Positions 1 to 13,741 of a stretch of DNA of 64,000 nucleotides are shown here, piece by piece. The notes under the pieces are model-generated. The model worked only from the letters and a program-made list of their open reading frames with translations, was not told the DNA's origin and made no database searches. A program made the position numbers and the translations under genes. Origin of the DNA: Homalodisca vitripennis (taxonomy: Eukaryota; Arthropoda; Insecta; Hemiptera; Cicadellidae); NCBI RefSeq assembly GCF_021130785.1, contig NC_060211.1:20445001-20509000 (forward strand), read 5' to 3'. Within the stretch, counting starts at the first letter, position 1; the number at the start of each line of letters is the position of its first letter.

Positions 1-2290
1 ATAAACTCTTTGAGCTGTCTCAAGTTTTACTTCATCAATTCATCACTGTCTCTTCCGCTCTTGCCCGTTTCACAATTTTAAACGATAAATAATTTCGCTC
101 TACTGCAAATATGCTGGAATTTATGGAAATTATGAATCTATAGACGAAAGAAAATGAATATAAATCGTTTTGATAATTATCAGCTGATAGCTCGTTGGCC
201 AACGAACTATCATTAGCTTAAGGGCCAGATACTAAAAACATAGGTCAGATGTCACTTTAATTGAGGACATTAATTATATCACGCTGGTTGAAGCGTTTAA
301 TATTTGTAACTTACGGAATCATTACCACACTATTGAGTAATGAATGTCATTACATAACTAATACGTGAGATGATTTGGCGTTGGGGGTTTAAAGGCAAGA
401 TGTTAAGTACATCACCTACTCTTTTGTGAGTTACAATATTCGCGTATATATGATTGAATCGTTTATAATCGTAACATATAGAGTCATTACTGTACAAGTG
501 CATTATGTGATTACGTAACTGACAAGATGAGATGATTAGCGTGGGGGTTTCTTAAATTGTTTTACAATTTGTAACATTTTCCAACATAAGTACGTATATT
601 TTAACTACAACAGCATGTTAATTGGTTTTGTTATATTTGTTGGAACATTTTTGAGATTTTGTTTTCGGTTAATCAGTTGAAGACATGAATTAGGCCAGTT
701 TTGTTATTTATCTTATAGAAACATCGAATCAAATCAAACCATATTTACTGTCGCAAATAAACTTTATAGTTTTTTGTTCAAATTTTCATTCATTAAGTCG
801 AATTTTTTGCGATAGACCTTTCATAAATTATTTTATATTATTGAATACCTGTAAGTTTATCCTGGCGTAAATCCACCTTTGTAGTTTCTATCCCAGATAC
901 CTGTATCTATAACTGTTTTACATAATTTACTAAATATATTTCTGCAAGAAAACCCGTGTCCAATCGAAAGTTTTTGCTCTAGAATTGTCAGATTCAGTAC
1001 GATCTTTAATTTTGATTATCTTAGTTGAATCTTTCCACCTAAAACCCTCTCAAACTTAAAGCTAGAACTTCTTAATGTGGATAAACATTAGTCATACTGA
1101 GTCACAATTTATCATTCAATTCAGAAATTGGACGTATTAAGTTCTGTAACACTTAACATTAAAATATTATTCAAACTAAACCTAATTTACCCACAGCTGC
1201 AAATCGTGTTAACAATGAAAACTTTGAAGTTTGTTGTAAATTAGAAACACACCGCTAGAAGACGTATAATAGTACTAAACCGCATATTGGATTCCGAAGT
1301 TCAATTTGGAGTTGGTAGGCGAGTGCCTGTGGAGAGATGATAAGGTGTAAGTTAGTTAGTGTAACTTGGCTCCCAAGACAAGCCACTGATTTCCCTAACC
1401 TGCCGCAACTCCCACAGCAATGCCGGGTTTAACATCCATTAGGTCCCTAACAGCTGTTCAACTTAGATCTCACAACTATACCAGTAGACAGTTTAGTCTT
1501 GAAACTGCAGAAAACTTTGTCAGACTACCATTTCGTTCATTGTCTTTTAGGAGATTAGGAACATAGTTTTAACTATGCAAATTGTTGCTGTTAACCCCCT
1601 TCATACTGGATTGACTGTCAATGGCCGTTTAAAACTATAAACATTTTACTTGTATCACACTTATCGGAATTTGGTTTTAGCACATAAATATTAACAAGTA
1701 AGAGGAAAAAATTGTTTTTGTACTTAATCTGGCCAAACTTGTCAATAATTACATCAAATTCACTTATTCTATCATGTATACAATCATCGTATCAAATTAT
1801 TCTAACATACATTAATGATCCTTATTTGTGTATAACATATAAAAAGGTACGCCACAACACGTGTTGTAACAGAATTTACTTCCGTTGCATACAACATTTA
1901 AAATCTATAGGTCATTAAATTTTCATCCTAGAGTTGTCTTTAAAAAATAAAAGAAATATTTAAATTTCCCTATAAGACAAATGAGAAACTGTTTCAGCAT
2001 ACTGAGTGGTAGGCTTCAAAGGCGATCAACCAAATTCCTTGGTTCGACATATCTTGTCATATGATACATTCATATTGTTATACATTAAATTGGGTTTCAT
2101 GTCAGTGTTAAAATTTAATAAAATCTTTACACACCAAGATACTATAAAATAATGTTGTATGTGTTAAAATAGTTAGGCTACATAGGTTATTATGTCACAT
2201 GATTCGATATTTTACAGGTGTATTGTTTTATTTATAAATTTTTTATTCTGCTGTTTTTCATTAACATAATGGTTACCTATAATACCATTT
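1..2290. other. AT-rich non-coding stretch, no gene seen
   Basis: I see no open frame with protein-like composition here. A slightly GC-richer patch at about 1290-1500 partly resembles another patch at about 3740-3960 (both have a 'gaagttc...gttgg' type sequence), so it may be a decayed repeat. Nothing else is supported. Confidence 0.5.
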
Positions 2291-2294
2291 CCGT

Positions 2295-2455
2295 GAACAT
2301 TTTCGCTAACGCTCAGCTAAATCCTGTTAAGTGACATGAGCCATATTCAAACTCAGTGCTCTGAGATAAAGCTTCAGTTCATTTTCGAAATATGGTGCGG
2401 ACAGACAAACAGACAGACATACATACAGACAAATGAAATTTTCCGTCCCCACGAT
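2295..2455 (+). repeat. dispersed repeat family with 'cgctaacgctcagc' core, copy 1
   Basis: The core 'cgctaacgctcagcta' is followed about 50 bases later by 'actcagtgct' and then by a run of 'acagacagac' type sequence. The same core recurs near 7264, 7643 and 21045, and in inverted orientation near 6047-6066. It is a moderately diverged dispersed repeat. I cannot assign it to a named family. Confidence 0.6.
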
Positions 2456-3133
2456 AGATAATAAGATAAAATACTACTAATATTCGTAAAATGGCTGTTA
2501 TAAATAATGCAGTAAATAAATATTATGTTATTTTCCTAGCTTGTATATAATTAAAAATCATCTAATAAATTCAATAGTTAAAGCAATTCTAATTAATTAT
2601 CCTAATCTTTAACATATTAAAATAAAACATGATTATACAATTCTTTTATACTATTTATACACGTTTAACTTCATTCGGTTACGGTTAACCTTCTGAGGTC
2701 GGGTCTAGGCGTTGTGTTCTACTAATAAGGGCCTTTAATTTGATTTGCTCCCCATAAAACTTTCCCCCTGACTCCTTCCTGCCATGTGGCGGTCTACTGT
2801 GTTAAAATAGTTTTTCATGTGCACAAACAACATATAAAGTGTTGTAGCTCTATTTTTAAGGGTAAATTAATATTAAACCGCCCATATACACCCTCTATGT
2901 GAAACAGCTACACGGTATGAACTTTCATCGGGGTTGTTTATTTTAGGTCTTAGGTTTACGATTGACAAAGTAACCATAAATAATTGTAGGTGATACTGAA
3001 AAAGGCATTTTTATTAAACCTTCATGAAACATATTTTTATTCTAATAATAGAATAGAATATTTTATTTCCTACTTGGTAACATTTGCAATGTCAATATTC
3101 ATAACGTAGCTATGGTAAGAAGAGTTGATTCAA

Positions 3134-3503
3134 TTGAATTTTGAGTTGAGCTCCGGTTCACCTTCCTTTCATTACAGCGTCTGGTATCTGACGCTGTCTC
3201 AGACTTGAGTCCTGAAATCTGGAGTCATGTTCGTCTAAAGAGATCCAAATAGTCGACGACGAAGAAGCTCAAAACCAAACATTTACATAGTTTCGACCTT
3301 AGAGACACCTATAAATAGTTGAAGTGGTCACAGTTGAAGGTACACAATTGAGTGCACTACGATGTGATGGACACAATCTTTAAGCACAGTGGAGCAACCG
3401 AGTTTTCTACATATAGTACGTAGTTATGATAGGAAGGGTTGATTCAATTGAATTTTGAGTTTCTCTCCAGAAGGTGAACTGTGGAGCTAAACTCAAAATT
3501 CAA
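3134..3503. mobile_element. MITE-like element with ~33-bp inverted ends
   Basis: The left end (3134-3166) reads 'ttgaattttgagttgagctc' and onward through 'ggttcaccttc'. The right end (3472-3503) is its near-perfect reverse complement. The 370-bp interior has no coding capacity. A second short direct copy of the flank ('gttgattcaattgaatttt') occurs near 3440, inside the right part, and makes an extra hairpin there. This is the layout of a non-autonomous DNA transposon; the superfamily is not clear. Confidence 0.65.
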
Positions 3504-4715
3504 GTCAATAGTCAGTTATAAAATTTTTCATATGTCTATATACTATTAGAACAGTCTGGATTTGGCAGAAAAGGGTTACAACCACATCCACATTATAAAT
3601 AACAAAAAATATTTTAGCTACGAACCAATAAATTTTTTTCCTACAATCTATGAAAATCCCCCGCCATGGAATAAATTAATCTTGTCATTTATTACTAAAA
3701 CTATGTAGAAACATCAACAAGATTTATACCTTCCGAAGTTCCAGTTAGGGTTGGCTCCTATCTGACCGACCACGGCACATCGAAATGCAAATATACGGAA
3801 ATAATTTAAGTCCGTATTGAAAAGCGATGTTTGGATGAATGCCAACCGAGGCTGAACGAGAGTTTTGCCAATAGACTGATATGTTGGGTCGGGTCTGTCC
3901 CTCCCAAGTGGACCTTACAGTTATTGACCTCTTGAGTACATCATGTCTTTCGTTGGGACGCTTTTTATATCCTCTTCCTTACAGATACTTTATAAACAGT
4001 TTTATACATGCAATTGTGTCCAATTTTTGACCGTAATTGCTTTCTTTTTTTCAAGTAAAATATTGAACGCTAAAATTAATTTTAATCTTTAATGTTATCG
4101 TATAATAATTTAAAAACGGTTTTATAGAATACATCTCACTATATAGCCTTGCGTAGATTAATTGTGAAATGTTCAAATTTATTAAAACAAAATAAACCAA
4201 CTCATCTTTAAATCATGTGTTTCTTCTAGATTAAGTAGTGTAATTTTGGTACAGTTTTATATATAAAATCATGATATACATTAAATGCTGTGTATGTGTA
4301 AAAATATTCATAGTGCGGGATGAAGATTATTATAAGAGGAGGGGATTTAAGTTCAAAAAGTTGTATTTAAATTTATCTGAGCTCAAGGATTTTTGAATTC
4401 GAAAACCAACTGTTCAAATGTGAAACTTTGCTGAGTCACTCAAAGCTAGCTGTTAACAAAATTTTGATTTGCTTCAAATGTTTTGAGAATTTCTATTAAT
4501 TTTAGTACTTATCCTCGTAGTAAATGAGTAATAACTGAAGCTTAGACTCAGCAAAAGTTATTTTTTTGTCCGGTGTTAGTTTTAAGAAGTGAATTATCCC
4601 AACCACACTTCTGTGTAGACTTATTAGATTTCCTATGACATTACTTTCGAATGTTATCAACAGTTATAATACTGGTTGATGGGTTTAACAGGGTGATAAG
4701 TAGCTGAAAGTGGTT
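3504..4715. other. non-coding stretch, no feature seen
   Basis: Mostly AT-rich. A GC-richer patch at about 3740-3960 may be an old repeat. No supported gene. Confidence 0.4.
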
Positions 4716-4716
4716 C

Positions 4717-4918
4717 CAAAATAGTATTGACGGTTATAGCCGTTTCATCCCAAAATAGTACTGACGGTTATAACCGTTTTATCCCAAAATAGTATTGACG
4801 GTTATAGCCGTTTTATCCCAAAATAGTATTGACGGTTATAGCCGTTTTATCCCAAAATAGTATTGACGGTTATAACCGTTTTATCTCAAAAGGGTAATGA
4901 CGGTTTTAACCGTCAATC
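4717..4918. repeat. 34-bp tandem repeat with a palindromic core
   Basis: Six units of 34 bp begin at about 4717, 4751, 4785, 4819, 4853 and 4887. Each carries 'gacggttataaccgtttt' or the variant 'gacggttatagccgtttt', so each unit has a self-complementary 'cggttataaccg' centre. The last unit is diverged. The repeated 'taaccg' and 'cggtta' would be recognised by Myb-type proteins in principle, but that is only a motif resemblance. Confidence 0.85.
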
Positions 4919-5474
4919 ATGAGCTGTTATAAATAATGTACTCTTACGTTCTCTAGTGGCGTTTTTACGTACGATTTCATATGTGAAATGTTAAAATTAA
5001 TTATTACTGAGAGGTGCTGGCTCCTAGCGACAGAATATATAATCACAACTTTGCCGCCAACTTTCTGTCATTTTCTCGCGCCAAGTCCATTTATATGCTA
5101 TTCTAGTTTCTTGCAATTCATTAATCATTGATGTACGGTGCTGCCTTCTGGGGACAGAATGATTATAAAAAATAACAATTAATAAAAACGATACTTTGTG
5201 TGCTCAAATACTACACGGAGTGAGAGTAAAAGAAAAGAAACTGCTTATGGTGCACTAAATGTGAAGTAGCACTTTGCAAGCACCTGTGTTTAAAAAAATA
5301 TCATACTTTGCCAAAATTCAAAATAAAACAGAATATACGGTTTTAAAGCCAAGAAAGTATTATAAGGCAATAGAAATAATAAGGTAATAAATGTTGATAT
5401 TTTATAACGTTTAACAATTTAAGAGCTATATATATAATTAATTGTAATATGATATATTATTGTAATATTATATC
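4919..5474. other. non-coding stretch
   Basis: No gene is seen. Two short related pieces, 'gctcctagcgacagaat' near 5022 and 'ccttctggggacagaat' near 5144, suggest an old duplicated repeat. Confidence 0.35.
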
Positions 5475-5729
5475 ATGCTACATTTTACAGTGATTTGTTT
5501 TAAAGGATACCCTGAACGATCCAAAGGAATTACGAAGCAAATGACATCTGGTAAAAAAAGAGATTTTTTTAGTCAGACCCAACATAGTTTCGAAGCTTTC
5601 GCTAGTATCCCATACAAGAAGAGTGGTACAAACGAACACAGGGGTGGTGTTGTGCCAGTATCAACAAGCCTTAGTGCTCTGAAGGGGATAACGTTTATCG
5701 ATTCAGGACAACCTGCGGAGTTCCCGTAA
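5475..5729 (+). CDS. possible coding remnant or exon of unknown function
   Basis: An open frame of 84 codons sits in a patch clearly GC-richer than its surroundings. Its composition is protein-like: charged N-terminal half, then Gly-, Val- and Ser-rich, with 'STSLSALKGITFIDSGQP' near the end. A possible splice acceptor 'gttttaaag' lies at about 5496-5504. I do not recognise the protein, and no partner exon is seen nearby. It could be a terminal exon of an unrecognised gene, a transposon remnant, or chance. A (ggcggt)n-like run follows at about 5785-5809. Confidence 0.2.
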   Translation: MLHFTVICFKGYPERSKGITKQMTSGKKRDFFSQTQHSFEAFASIPYKKSGTNEHRGGVVPVSTSLSALKGITFIDSGQPAEFP

Positions 5730-6039
5730 CGTGCATTATTTATGTGCCATTGTCACCATCGAGTACACCTATCTGGTATGCTGAGGGGCGGCGGTGGCGG
5801 TGGCGGCAATCATTCATTTGTACTCTCGGCCAATTGTCACTGTCGTTTGCGTTTGTTTGTCATGGATACTTTTATAGCTAATAATGTCTTTACCTGGATT
5901 CATGAAATGTTCATTTATTCTTATTTTTTCAATACCACCATTACCGTTGTGATCATAGCTAGTATTTTGTCAGTGAAACATACAAAGTTAACATTAATTA
6001 ATAATTTTCTTTTCCATATTTTCGCTAACATAAATTTAC

Positions 6040-6130
6040 ATTGTTGGCTGAGCTTTAGCGAAGCCTAACACTCGTTGTGCTGGCAAACTTTCATTTCTGT
6101 CCGACTGACCTGTCTGTCTTTCCGCACTTC
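6040..6130 (-). repeat. dispersed 'cgctaacgctcagc' family, inverted copy
   Basis: The sequence 'gctgagctttagcgaagcc' at 6047-6066 is the diverged reverse complement of the family core. It is followed by a 'ctgtctgtct' run, matching the 'acagacagac' run of the copy at 2295-2455. Confidence 0.45.
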
Positions 6131-6361
6131 AAAATGGTGTACGAATCTTTATTTATATATGAGGAACACTGATTTAGATGGCAATGAATGTCACTCATGT
6201 CACTCGATGGGATTTAGCTTAGCATTGTAGATTATTTTTACATTGGTCTTATCGGTAACCATGATGGCCGCAAAAAATAGAAGAATAAATAAATTTGAAA
6301 CCAAGCTCAATACATCCGTAAGAGATTTAAACATGTGACACATTAATACATATATCCACAA

Positions 6362-6572
6362 CAAAATAGCCAGTACTACACCGCAGTGAGTAGGCTTGAT
6401 ACAAAATAGCCATTGCACACCGCAGTGAGTAGGCTTGAGACAAAATAGCCAGTGCTACACCGCAGTGAGTAGGCTTGAGACAAAATAGCCAGTGTTACAC
6501 CGCAGTGAGTAGGCTTGAGACAAAATAGCCAGTACTACACCGCAGTGAGTAGGGTTGAGACAAAATAGCCAA
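6362..6572. repeat. 40-bp minisatellite, five units
   Basis: Units of about 40 bp carry 'acaaaatagcc' followed by 'acaccgcagtgagtaggctt'. One unit near 6400 is shorter by about two bases. Open frames across the array come from the repetition and are not genes. Confidence 0.85.
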
Positions 6573-8800
6573 TATTCGGTCCTAAACAATTATCTCTGAA
6601 GTATTTTTGACCAATAAATAGAACCATGCGAACGTCCACGGTATTCTTTTTTCAAATAATTGAAAACACATGTTGAAAACTAAAGTACTAAGGATTACAT
6701 TAAGAGAGCAAAAATAAAATTGTGTTTTCACTTTCAAAAGATTCAAGAAAGAAGATTCATCCACGGAAGTCTTTAAGACGAATATTGCAGTGTTGTCATT
6801 ACGCTATTAAGTGACTTGTTATACTGTAGTAATATTTGTTGGTATTGTACGGCATCTGCTTTGTGCAGATTGTTTTTATTGTTGTTATATTATTTACACT
6901 TAGTTCTATTCCTATTTACTTACGCCTGGGCTGTTTGTTTGGTAATATTTTGGTTTCCATGTAAGTTTATATTTATATTATTAGTGTTATAGGTTTATTA
7001 TTTATCATTTAATTTATAATGTTGTTTGAAAACTAAGCTTGTTAGTATTTTAATTTTTGCTGACAGGTGGACTAGTATTGTTTTTTCTTTTTTTTGTAAA
7101 ATGGTGCATTGTCGTGTATATCAATAAATAAAATAAGATCAAAGTTTTGTAAGCCGCATTCCATTGGTGATTCTAATAATCGTTCGTGATTTTAAATTTT
7201 TTTGATAAGCCACCGTCTATTCCAAGTGGCCTGTATCTATGATAAGGAAGAGAGTTAGGCTTCGCTAACGCTCAGCCAAATTTATTACTGGATATGCACT
7301 ATGATCAAACTCGTCCTTATAATTATAAAAACTGAAATTCATAAAAATTTCAAATATATAAACTCAACTCGTATAATTCTCGAGGTATCCTGCTGAAGAC
7401 AGGCCGAAGAAGGATTTTCCCGTCCCGCTTATTTGTAGCAAAATGTGCAAAATTCCATGTATACAGCGTCCTTGAGATATCCTGTAAAAAACTATAATCC
7501 CGTGAAAGGCCTTGAATCATCATTGAACACAATATTACATTCGTAAAAAATTGCAAGTCTATACCTCATGTAGCTATCAAGATATCTTGCGGGGAGGCTC
7601 AGATACAGAAGAGAAATTTCTCCACCCTCCCGAGTGATAGGCTTCGCTAACGCTCTGTCAATAAAGCTAGTGAATATAGTGCTCTGTGCAAGATTTAACC
7701 GTACTTGTATTTGTAATTAAATTCAAATGTCTTGCATTATTAACTAAAAATACAATTATAGACTGAACAATAAACGTAATAGGCTACTAACTGTGCTCGA
7801 ACTGATATGAGAAGCATAAGTATATCCGAGTTTTCCTGCGGATATTCTTACAGTATCCGTTAGAAAAAAAAAACATCTACGCTGAATGTATTTCTATGAT
7901 AACAGCCATTATACGAGTCAGACCATACTTTGCTACTAGATGTACATAGAGAAGGGTTTCGAGTTAGGACTTTCAATGTTGCATAAGAAACACGCATAGG
8001 TCGATGCATTAATAATCTACAGACAAGTTAGTTAAGCAAACTCTGTAGATAAGCCAAGTAACTTTCACACTGTAACCGTACAAAACGATCCAGTAATACG
8101 TAATGATCACTGGAAAGCAATTTCGTCTCATAGTTATTATTACAATGTTCACATAATTTACTGAAAAAATATTATCACAATTTTCTTTTTATTTGTTGAG
8201 TTTCCTAGTTTCGTAAATACACTAAAACTAACGTTACAATGTTTATGCGTATACGGTAAAATTCTTATGATATAAGAACATTTTTATTTAGAGTTACTCG
8301 CGTTTACTTTGTATTTTTAAAGTCTGTGTTACACATATAGTTACAAAGTTGTGTTACAACTACCCACCCATTTATAAACATGCAGCGGAACAAAAACCAT
8401 ACAGACTTGCCTCTGCGTCTACATCATTTAATATTAAAGTGTAGATGTTCTTCATACATAAGGCATTCCAAAAGAACTCCCATATTCTTTTGTAAGGCGA
8501 GCGAGTAACTCCGTAGTAAAAAAACGAATGCTTTGATGTTGACAAAATATTGCCTCTGAGAGTCACTTGATTTCCTGTTTCTTGGAGTGAAAGAACACTT
8601 TTATGGAACGAGTCTTATTTTGCAATACTGAATGGAATTTTACATCGATCCAGATAAAATTTTAAATATCGTTTTCTCTCACGGATTTTGCAACTTCTAT
8701 TGTCATTTATCTAGTATAAAACAACTCACATTTGAACAATTTCATTCATCTTTATTAAGATGATAAACCGTTTTGGTTGTACTCTCTGCTATTTTAGAGT
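6573..8800. other. AT-rich stretch with two more 'cgctaacgct' repeat fragments
   Basis: Fragments of the dispersed family are visible near 7258-7290 ('cttcgctaacgctcagcc') and 7638-7660 ('cttcgctaacgctctg'). No gene is supported. The short minus-strand frames here have no recognisable domain. Confidence 0.45.
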
Positions 8801-9067
8801 GAATAGAAGAGAATTAATATTTAAGTGAAACAAAACAATACTTAAGAAAGGAGGCGATTTAATATGAACAATATACAGTATATTAGTCCAAAATTATATA
8901 CTAAATACTAAATGTAATAGCATTATAGTTAGGATTCATTTACAGTTTTAGTCTTACGTTCTGTTTTTTTAAGTGAATAGAAGAGAATTGATTCTTAAGC
9001 GAAACAAAAACATGTTTAAGAAAGGAGGCTATTTAATCTAAACAATATAATTAGTCCAAAATTATAT
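8801..9067. repeat. diverged direct duplication, ~170-bp spacing
   Basis: The block 'agtgaatagaagagaatt' plus a following 'aagaaaggaggc' and 'agtccaaaattatat' occurs at about 8801-8900 and again at about 8971-9067, with scattered differences. Confidence 0.7.
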
Positions 9068-9490
9068 TCGTGAACATTATAGTTAAGATTCATTTTTCTC
9101 AACGCAGAGATTTCATAAAAATGTTTATTCTGAAACGTAAAATATTATTCTCCAGCATTTCATAAACCCAGATAGAAAGTTTGTCGTTTATTGAATGCCC
9201 GCGGAGACCAATAAAACTTGTCAGACATCATTCCCAATGTAGTCACAAAACTGGACTGAGGCCTTCCTTCTTAATTCCCGCACTGAAGGCGTCCCTTTAA
9301 AAGTGGTTACCAGAGTAGTTTGTGACCTGATTTGAATAAATCCTTTAGTAATACTTTAGTTTTAACTAAAATAACGCCTTCGTTTTTTCGTTTTGCTCTA
9401 ACCAATAACAATCGCTATTTAATTTTATAAGTTCTTTATTTTCCTGTTGACAATTAACCAAATATTCAGACTGTAGCTACTAAACTTTTT

Positions 9491-9936
9491 ATACAGGGTG
9501 TCCCAGCTCTGTTGGAATACATTTAAATTTGGTGTGTCTTTATAGCTTAAAGGCCTAATTACAGAAAAACTCAATTTATTAGGACCTTTATTTTTAAAAA
9601 TGGCGGCCTCCTACAATCTTTAAACGTAAGTATCTTAAAAACTACATGCGATAAAAGTCAAATCCGCTACATTTTAGTTTTAAAATTTAGTTACAAATCT
9701 AACGATACCAAGTTTAATTTAAATAAAGAAGATTCTGTGTTTTTAAAAGACCGATTATTTTCACTTATTACAAGAAACCGTTATCAAATTAAAAATTGTT
9801 AATTGAAAAAACAAAATGTCAGCTATTTGGGTAATTACTGAGTTTTTTTAAATTTTTTAATATGATATATTGGTTTGTTTTTGGTCCAGGAATAATACCT
9901 TAAAATATTGGTGGAGAGTTCTGGGACACCCTGTAT
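9491..9936. mobile_element. MITE-like element with 'acagggtgtcccag' ends
   Basis: The left end reads 'atacagggtgtcccag' and the right end 'ctgggacaccctgtat', a perfect 16-bp inverted repeat bounding 446 bp. The interior is AT-rich and has no transposase frame. It is a non-autonomous DNA transposon; I cannot place its superfamily with certainty. Confidence 0.8.
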
Positions 9937-12900
9937 AACTGATATTGTTGGTCGTTGTTTAGAGATCTTATATTCATGATGTGTGGAGTGCATACATGTA
10001 CAATCAAGTGGCTCGACACACGGACAAACAAGCACATCGTATACACAGAGTTGACATAAAGTAAACTACTTCTTCATACTTTTGCAGTAATGAAAATAAT
10101 AAAACCGAAATCCATAGCAACGAATTATAGATGATCATTTCAATATGATTTGAAAGTATATTTTGTTATTTTCCTCTGTCTTCAAAATCCGAGGTTAAGA
10201 GGCAAACACAAAAACGTTTAAATAGCAAATCTCCATCTTGTAATAAGCTAAGTTAACGAATTCATAAAACTAATACAATGCCAAAACAAGAGTTTTGTTA
10301 TAAACCTTTATTGTTAAACTTTGATATTAAGGTATAACTTGTTATGGCAAATAAACATGCTCATTCCTTGTCTTAATGTTAGAAAGTATTTTTAGTAATG
10401 ACGTTATACCAGAATACTATAGTGGAGTAACTGAAAGTGGTTACATATTAATCCCTATAAATGACCGATAAATTTGTACAACACAATGCAAAAGACATTC
10501 AAAACATATTTTTACTTGTCAGAATACAAAACTGTACATGATTGAATATTTTATATTCTTTCATCTTGGGCAAAGAAATTCAACCCCAATTTTGGAAGAG
10601 AACGATTTATTAATACTTGAGTATTTAATGTAATCATTTAGTGACAATTTTCAAATCTATTTAAATCAAACTGCATTGGCTTTGATATGACAAGACTCTG
10701 TTTATTATCAAACTAAAACGCGAAGGACTAAATGTTAATGATAAATAGTAGTTTGGACATTTGCCATCTTTATATGTAAAAAAGAGTATAACATCCCATA
10801 ACGCCTTTTTGTATCATATAACGAAAGCAAATTTCATTAATCTTGTTATACTTTCGAACCTTCCATCGTCAATTACAAACTTAAAACAAATATTAATCTC
10901 TGCTGTTTTTTAAGTGAAACAAGATAACGAATTTTTTTAACTGCTTTAATTATAGTTTTTCTGTTGTATTATTTAACTTTATGAGTTACATAGTGGAGTT
11001 TGTTATTGAATTATTTAATTTCTTCCTCTCCTAACATTTTTAGAAAGGGAAAAAGTAAAAAGGTTTTAAATCTAACTTCACAAACTGTAATGAACAAATT
11101 TCAAGAATTTTTTAGTAACAACAAAGTTAAGGATTTATTCTTTCTATAAATATTCAAAAATTTTAATTAGCATGAAGAAAAGTAAGAGGTGGGACCCAGG
11201 TTAATATTAATCTTATCAGATCTTTAGCAAATAACAATGATAACATTTTCCCAAATGAGAAGGTATTTTCAGAAAACGTTTACCAATGAACTCTTTTAGA
11301 GTAAACTTCTAGTATTCCTAAAAACGTGTGGGATATGATTTTTAATACAAAATTAGAAATTAAATTACGTATCTTAACACCAGTTAGGTTTTCAAAAAAT
11401 CCTAACCAAGACCCCAGCATTATAAGGTTTAAATGATATGTTACAAAAAGTGAGCACTATGGGATAGGTTTTAAATACAAAATTACAAATCTAATATCCA
11501 GTTAAACGTTCCATATTCTGTATTTTATAACCCCACACAAATAACCATAACAAAAAAAAGTTCGATAGTAAGTAAATTAACTGAGTGATTTAATTGTAGG
11601 CATTGGATGCTTAATATTTATAATTTTAAATGAGTATAATGAATATTAATGACGAACATGTTAGTTAACAAACTATGCTTCAAATTCTACCTTCAGGGCG
11701 AAAGAGAACTGAGATGAACTTTAAAGTTATTTTCATAAAGTTGCAAGTGCTTGTTGGAGTATAAAGACATCATCTAGAACTTTTCCGAGCAATCGTCTTT
11801 GTCATTTAGGGTATTGTCTTCACTCGTGACTCCAATAACGTTCTTGCAACATCCTTAGAAACCGAGCTGAAGGGAAACTTATTGTTTAATTTTGTGCTTG
11901 CGTTCATTACTGAAACTTATTACGTATGAATAATCTATTGTTATAATATATTATTACTGTACGGTTTACTTGCTGCAAAACTTTAGAGCATCAATTACAA
12001 AATATTGTTTCAACATTCAACAGCTTTTGACGCTACTCCACTTTATATTTTTCAAGGTCTGTAATTAATATATTCTTAAGTTTTGTAATTACACACAACT
12101 TATAACATTTTTCTTAAAATGCAATATTAGAACAAAATTCTTAAATATCTTGTTGATAATTAATTCTAAACATAAATTAATTTTACCTGTATTTCTATAC
12201 ATTTTGAAAAAATTACGATATATAATGCAACAGACATCTTAGGCACCAGGCCATTTGTCAATAAAATATAAGTGAATCTTTTACTTAAAGCAAATTACAA
12301 ATACACGTATTTTATACAGTTATGAGACTTTAGTTTTGATTTGTTTGTTTGTTGGAGGTTGAATTGTAAAATAATCAAAAAGATAACTATATTACAATAG
12401 AAAGAGACTATCTTTGTTATTATGTAAAATAAAGACATTGAGGAAATGCTTTTATACAAAAGGTAAGTCTGAAAGTAATTTCCCTTGACACCTAAACTCA
12501 AAGTACATCTGGGCTTTACTATAGTTTTATCAATGTCCCACTGTCCCACCGACATAATAGCCTCGTCTGTCGTAAAACGGATCTCTCTGATGAATTGAGT
12601 TTGATAAGTATAAAAGTTATAAATCACTTTATCAGTAAATAGTAGCAACGTATATTACAATGTTTCTTCTTTTGTATATTATACATCTAGTCTCATAATT
12701 TTGATATCAATCTATAATTAAGGAATCACCAAACTAAAACAATTTTTCTTTTTGCTACTAAAGAAATTTAATCTTGAAACAAGAGAATATTGAATTTAAA
12801 TATTCATTATGTACATCCGGAATCGAAATTTTGTAAAATTTGCTTAATTGTTTTGTTGGTGCCAATGATTGTGCATATAAACAGCTATTCACAGACGTGT

Positions 12901-13741
12901 TAAAAAACTAAATTTTTAACTCTTGATATTCCATAATATTTGTACTGAAAATAAGAATTTTTCTATCATAATAATTGATAATTTACAGTGTTTAAAAAAA
13001 AGTGTATTATTAAATGTTTAACCAAAAAGTTCATAATTATTATTTTATTATATATTATAATTTTATATAAATATATTATTTAAATACTGTTTACCTAAAC
13101 AAATCAAAAATAGTTTAATGTTGACTCAATATAACACAAACAGTAATTAAAACCGTTCTAATAAATAGTAAAGATTTAATATTTATTATTTAATAAAAAA
13201 TAACTGTTAACTATACTGTATGTAGACTGAAACAATTAATCAGATGAAGAAAATGTAGTCAAATTATTTCTTGGAATTTTTTTCGACTATTGTTTTAAAA
13301 CATTTATAATCATACATATGCTTTTATTTTATCTGTCATTCACACAACCTCTGAAACGCTGTAAAAATTGATTGCTTTACAAAATTAATTACATTGACAC
13401 ATACTATACGAGATTTTTATTAATGCTACGTAAAACTGATGATAAATCAACCACACGTTCTGTCAATTAAATGTAAACAAATCGCGTTTATCGAACCAAA
13501 ATGTAAATATATTGGTTTAACTTTGGCTGGGAGTTCAACCAAAGTCCATTGCAACCCAACGAAGAATGTACCGATAGCGATTGGCTACCAGCTACCGGCC
13601 AACGGTACAATCAGCTCTGTTTGGCCAGCCATTGAATAGTTTATTGCGCAGCCTATAGAGCACATAGTGAGCTGCCGTCCTTGGTCAACACCACAACAAT
13701 GGCCATTGTCGACTCCCCGGGTTACAAAACCCTCTTTGTCA
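9937..13741. other. AT-rich non-coding stretch
   Basis: No gene is supported. A short diverged duplication near 11325-11375 and 11455-11500 shares 'gggata' followed by 'ttttaatacaaaatta'-like sequence. A 117-codon minus-strand frame at 12295-12648 has low-complexity AT-driven composition in its C-terminal half and no domain that I recognise. Confidence 0.4.

Noticed and set aside
12295..12648. 117-codon minus-strand frame
   Set aside because: It has AT-driven composition and no recognisable domain. It may touch a repeat but cannot be supported as a gene.
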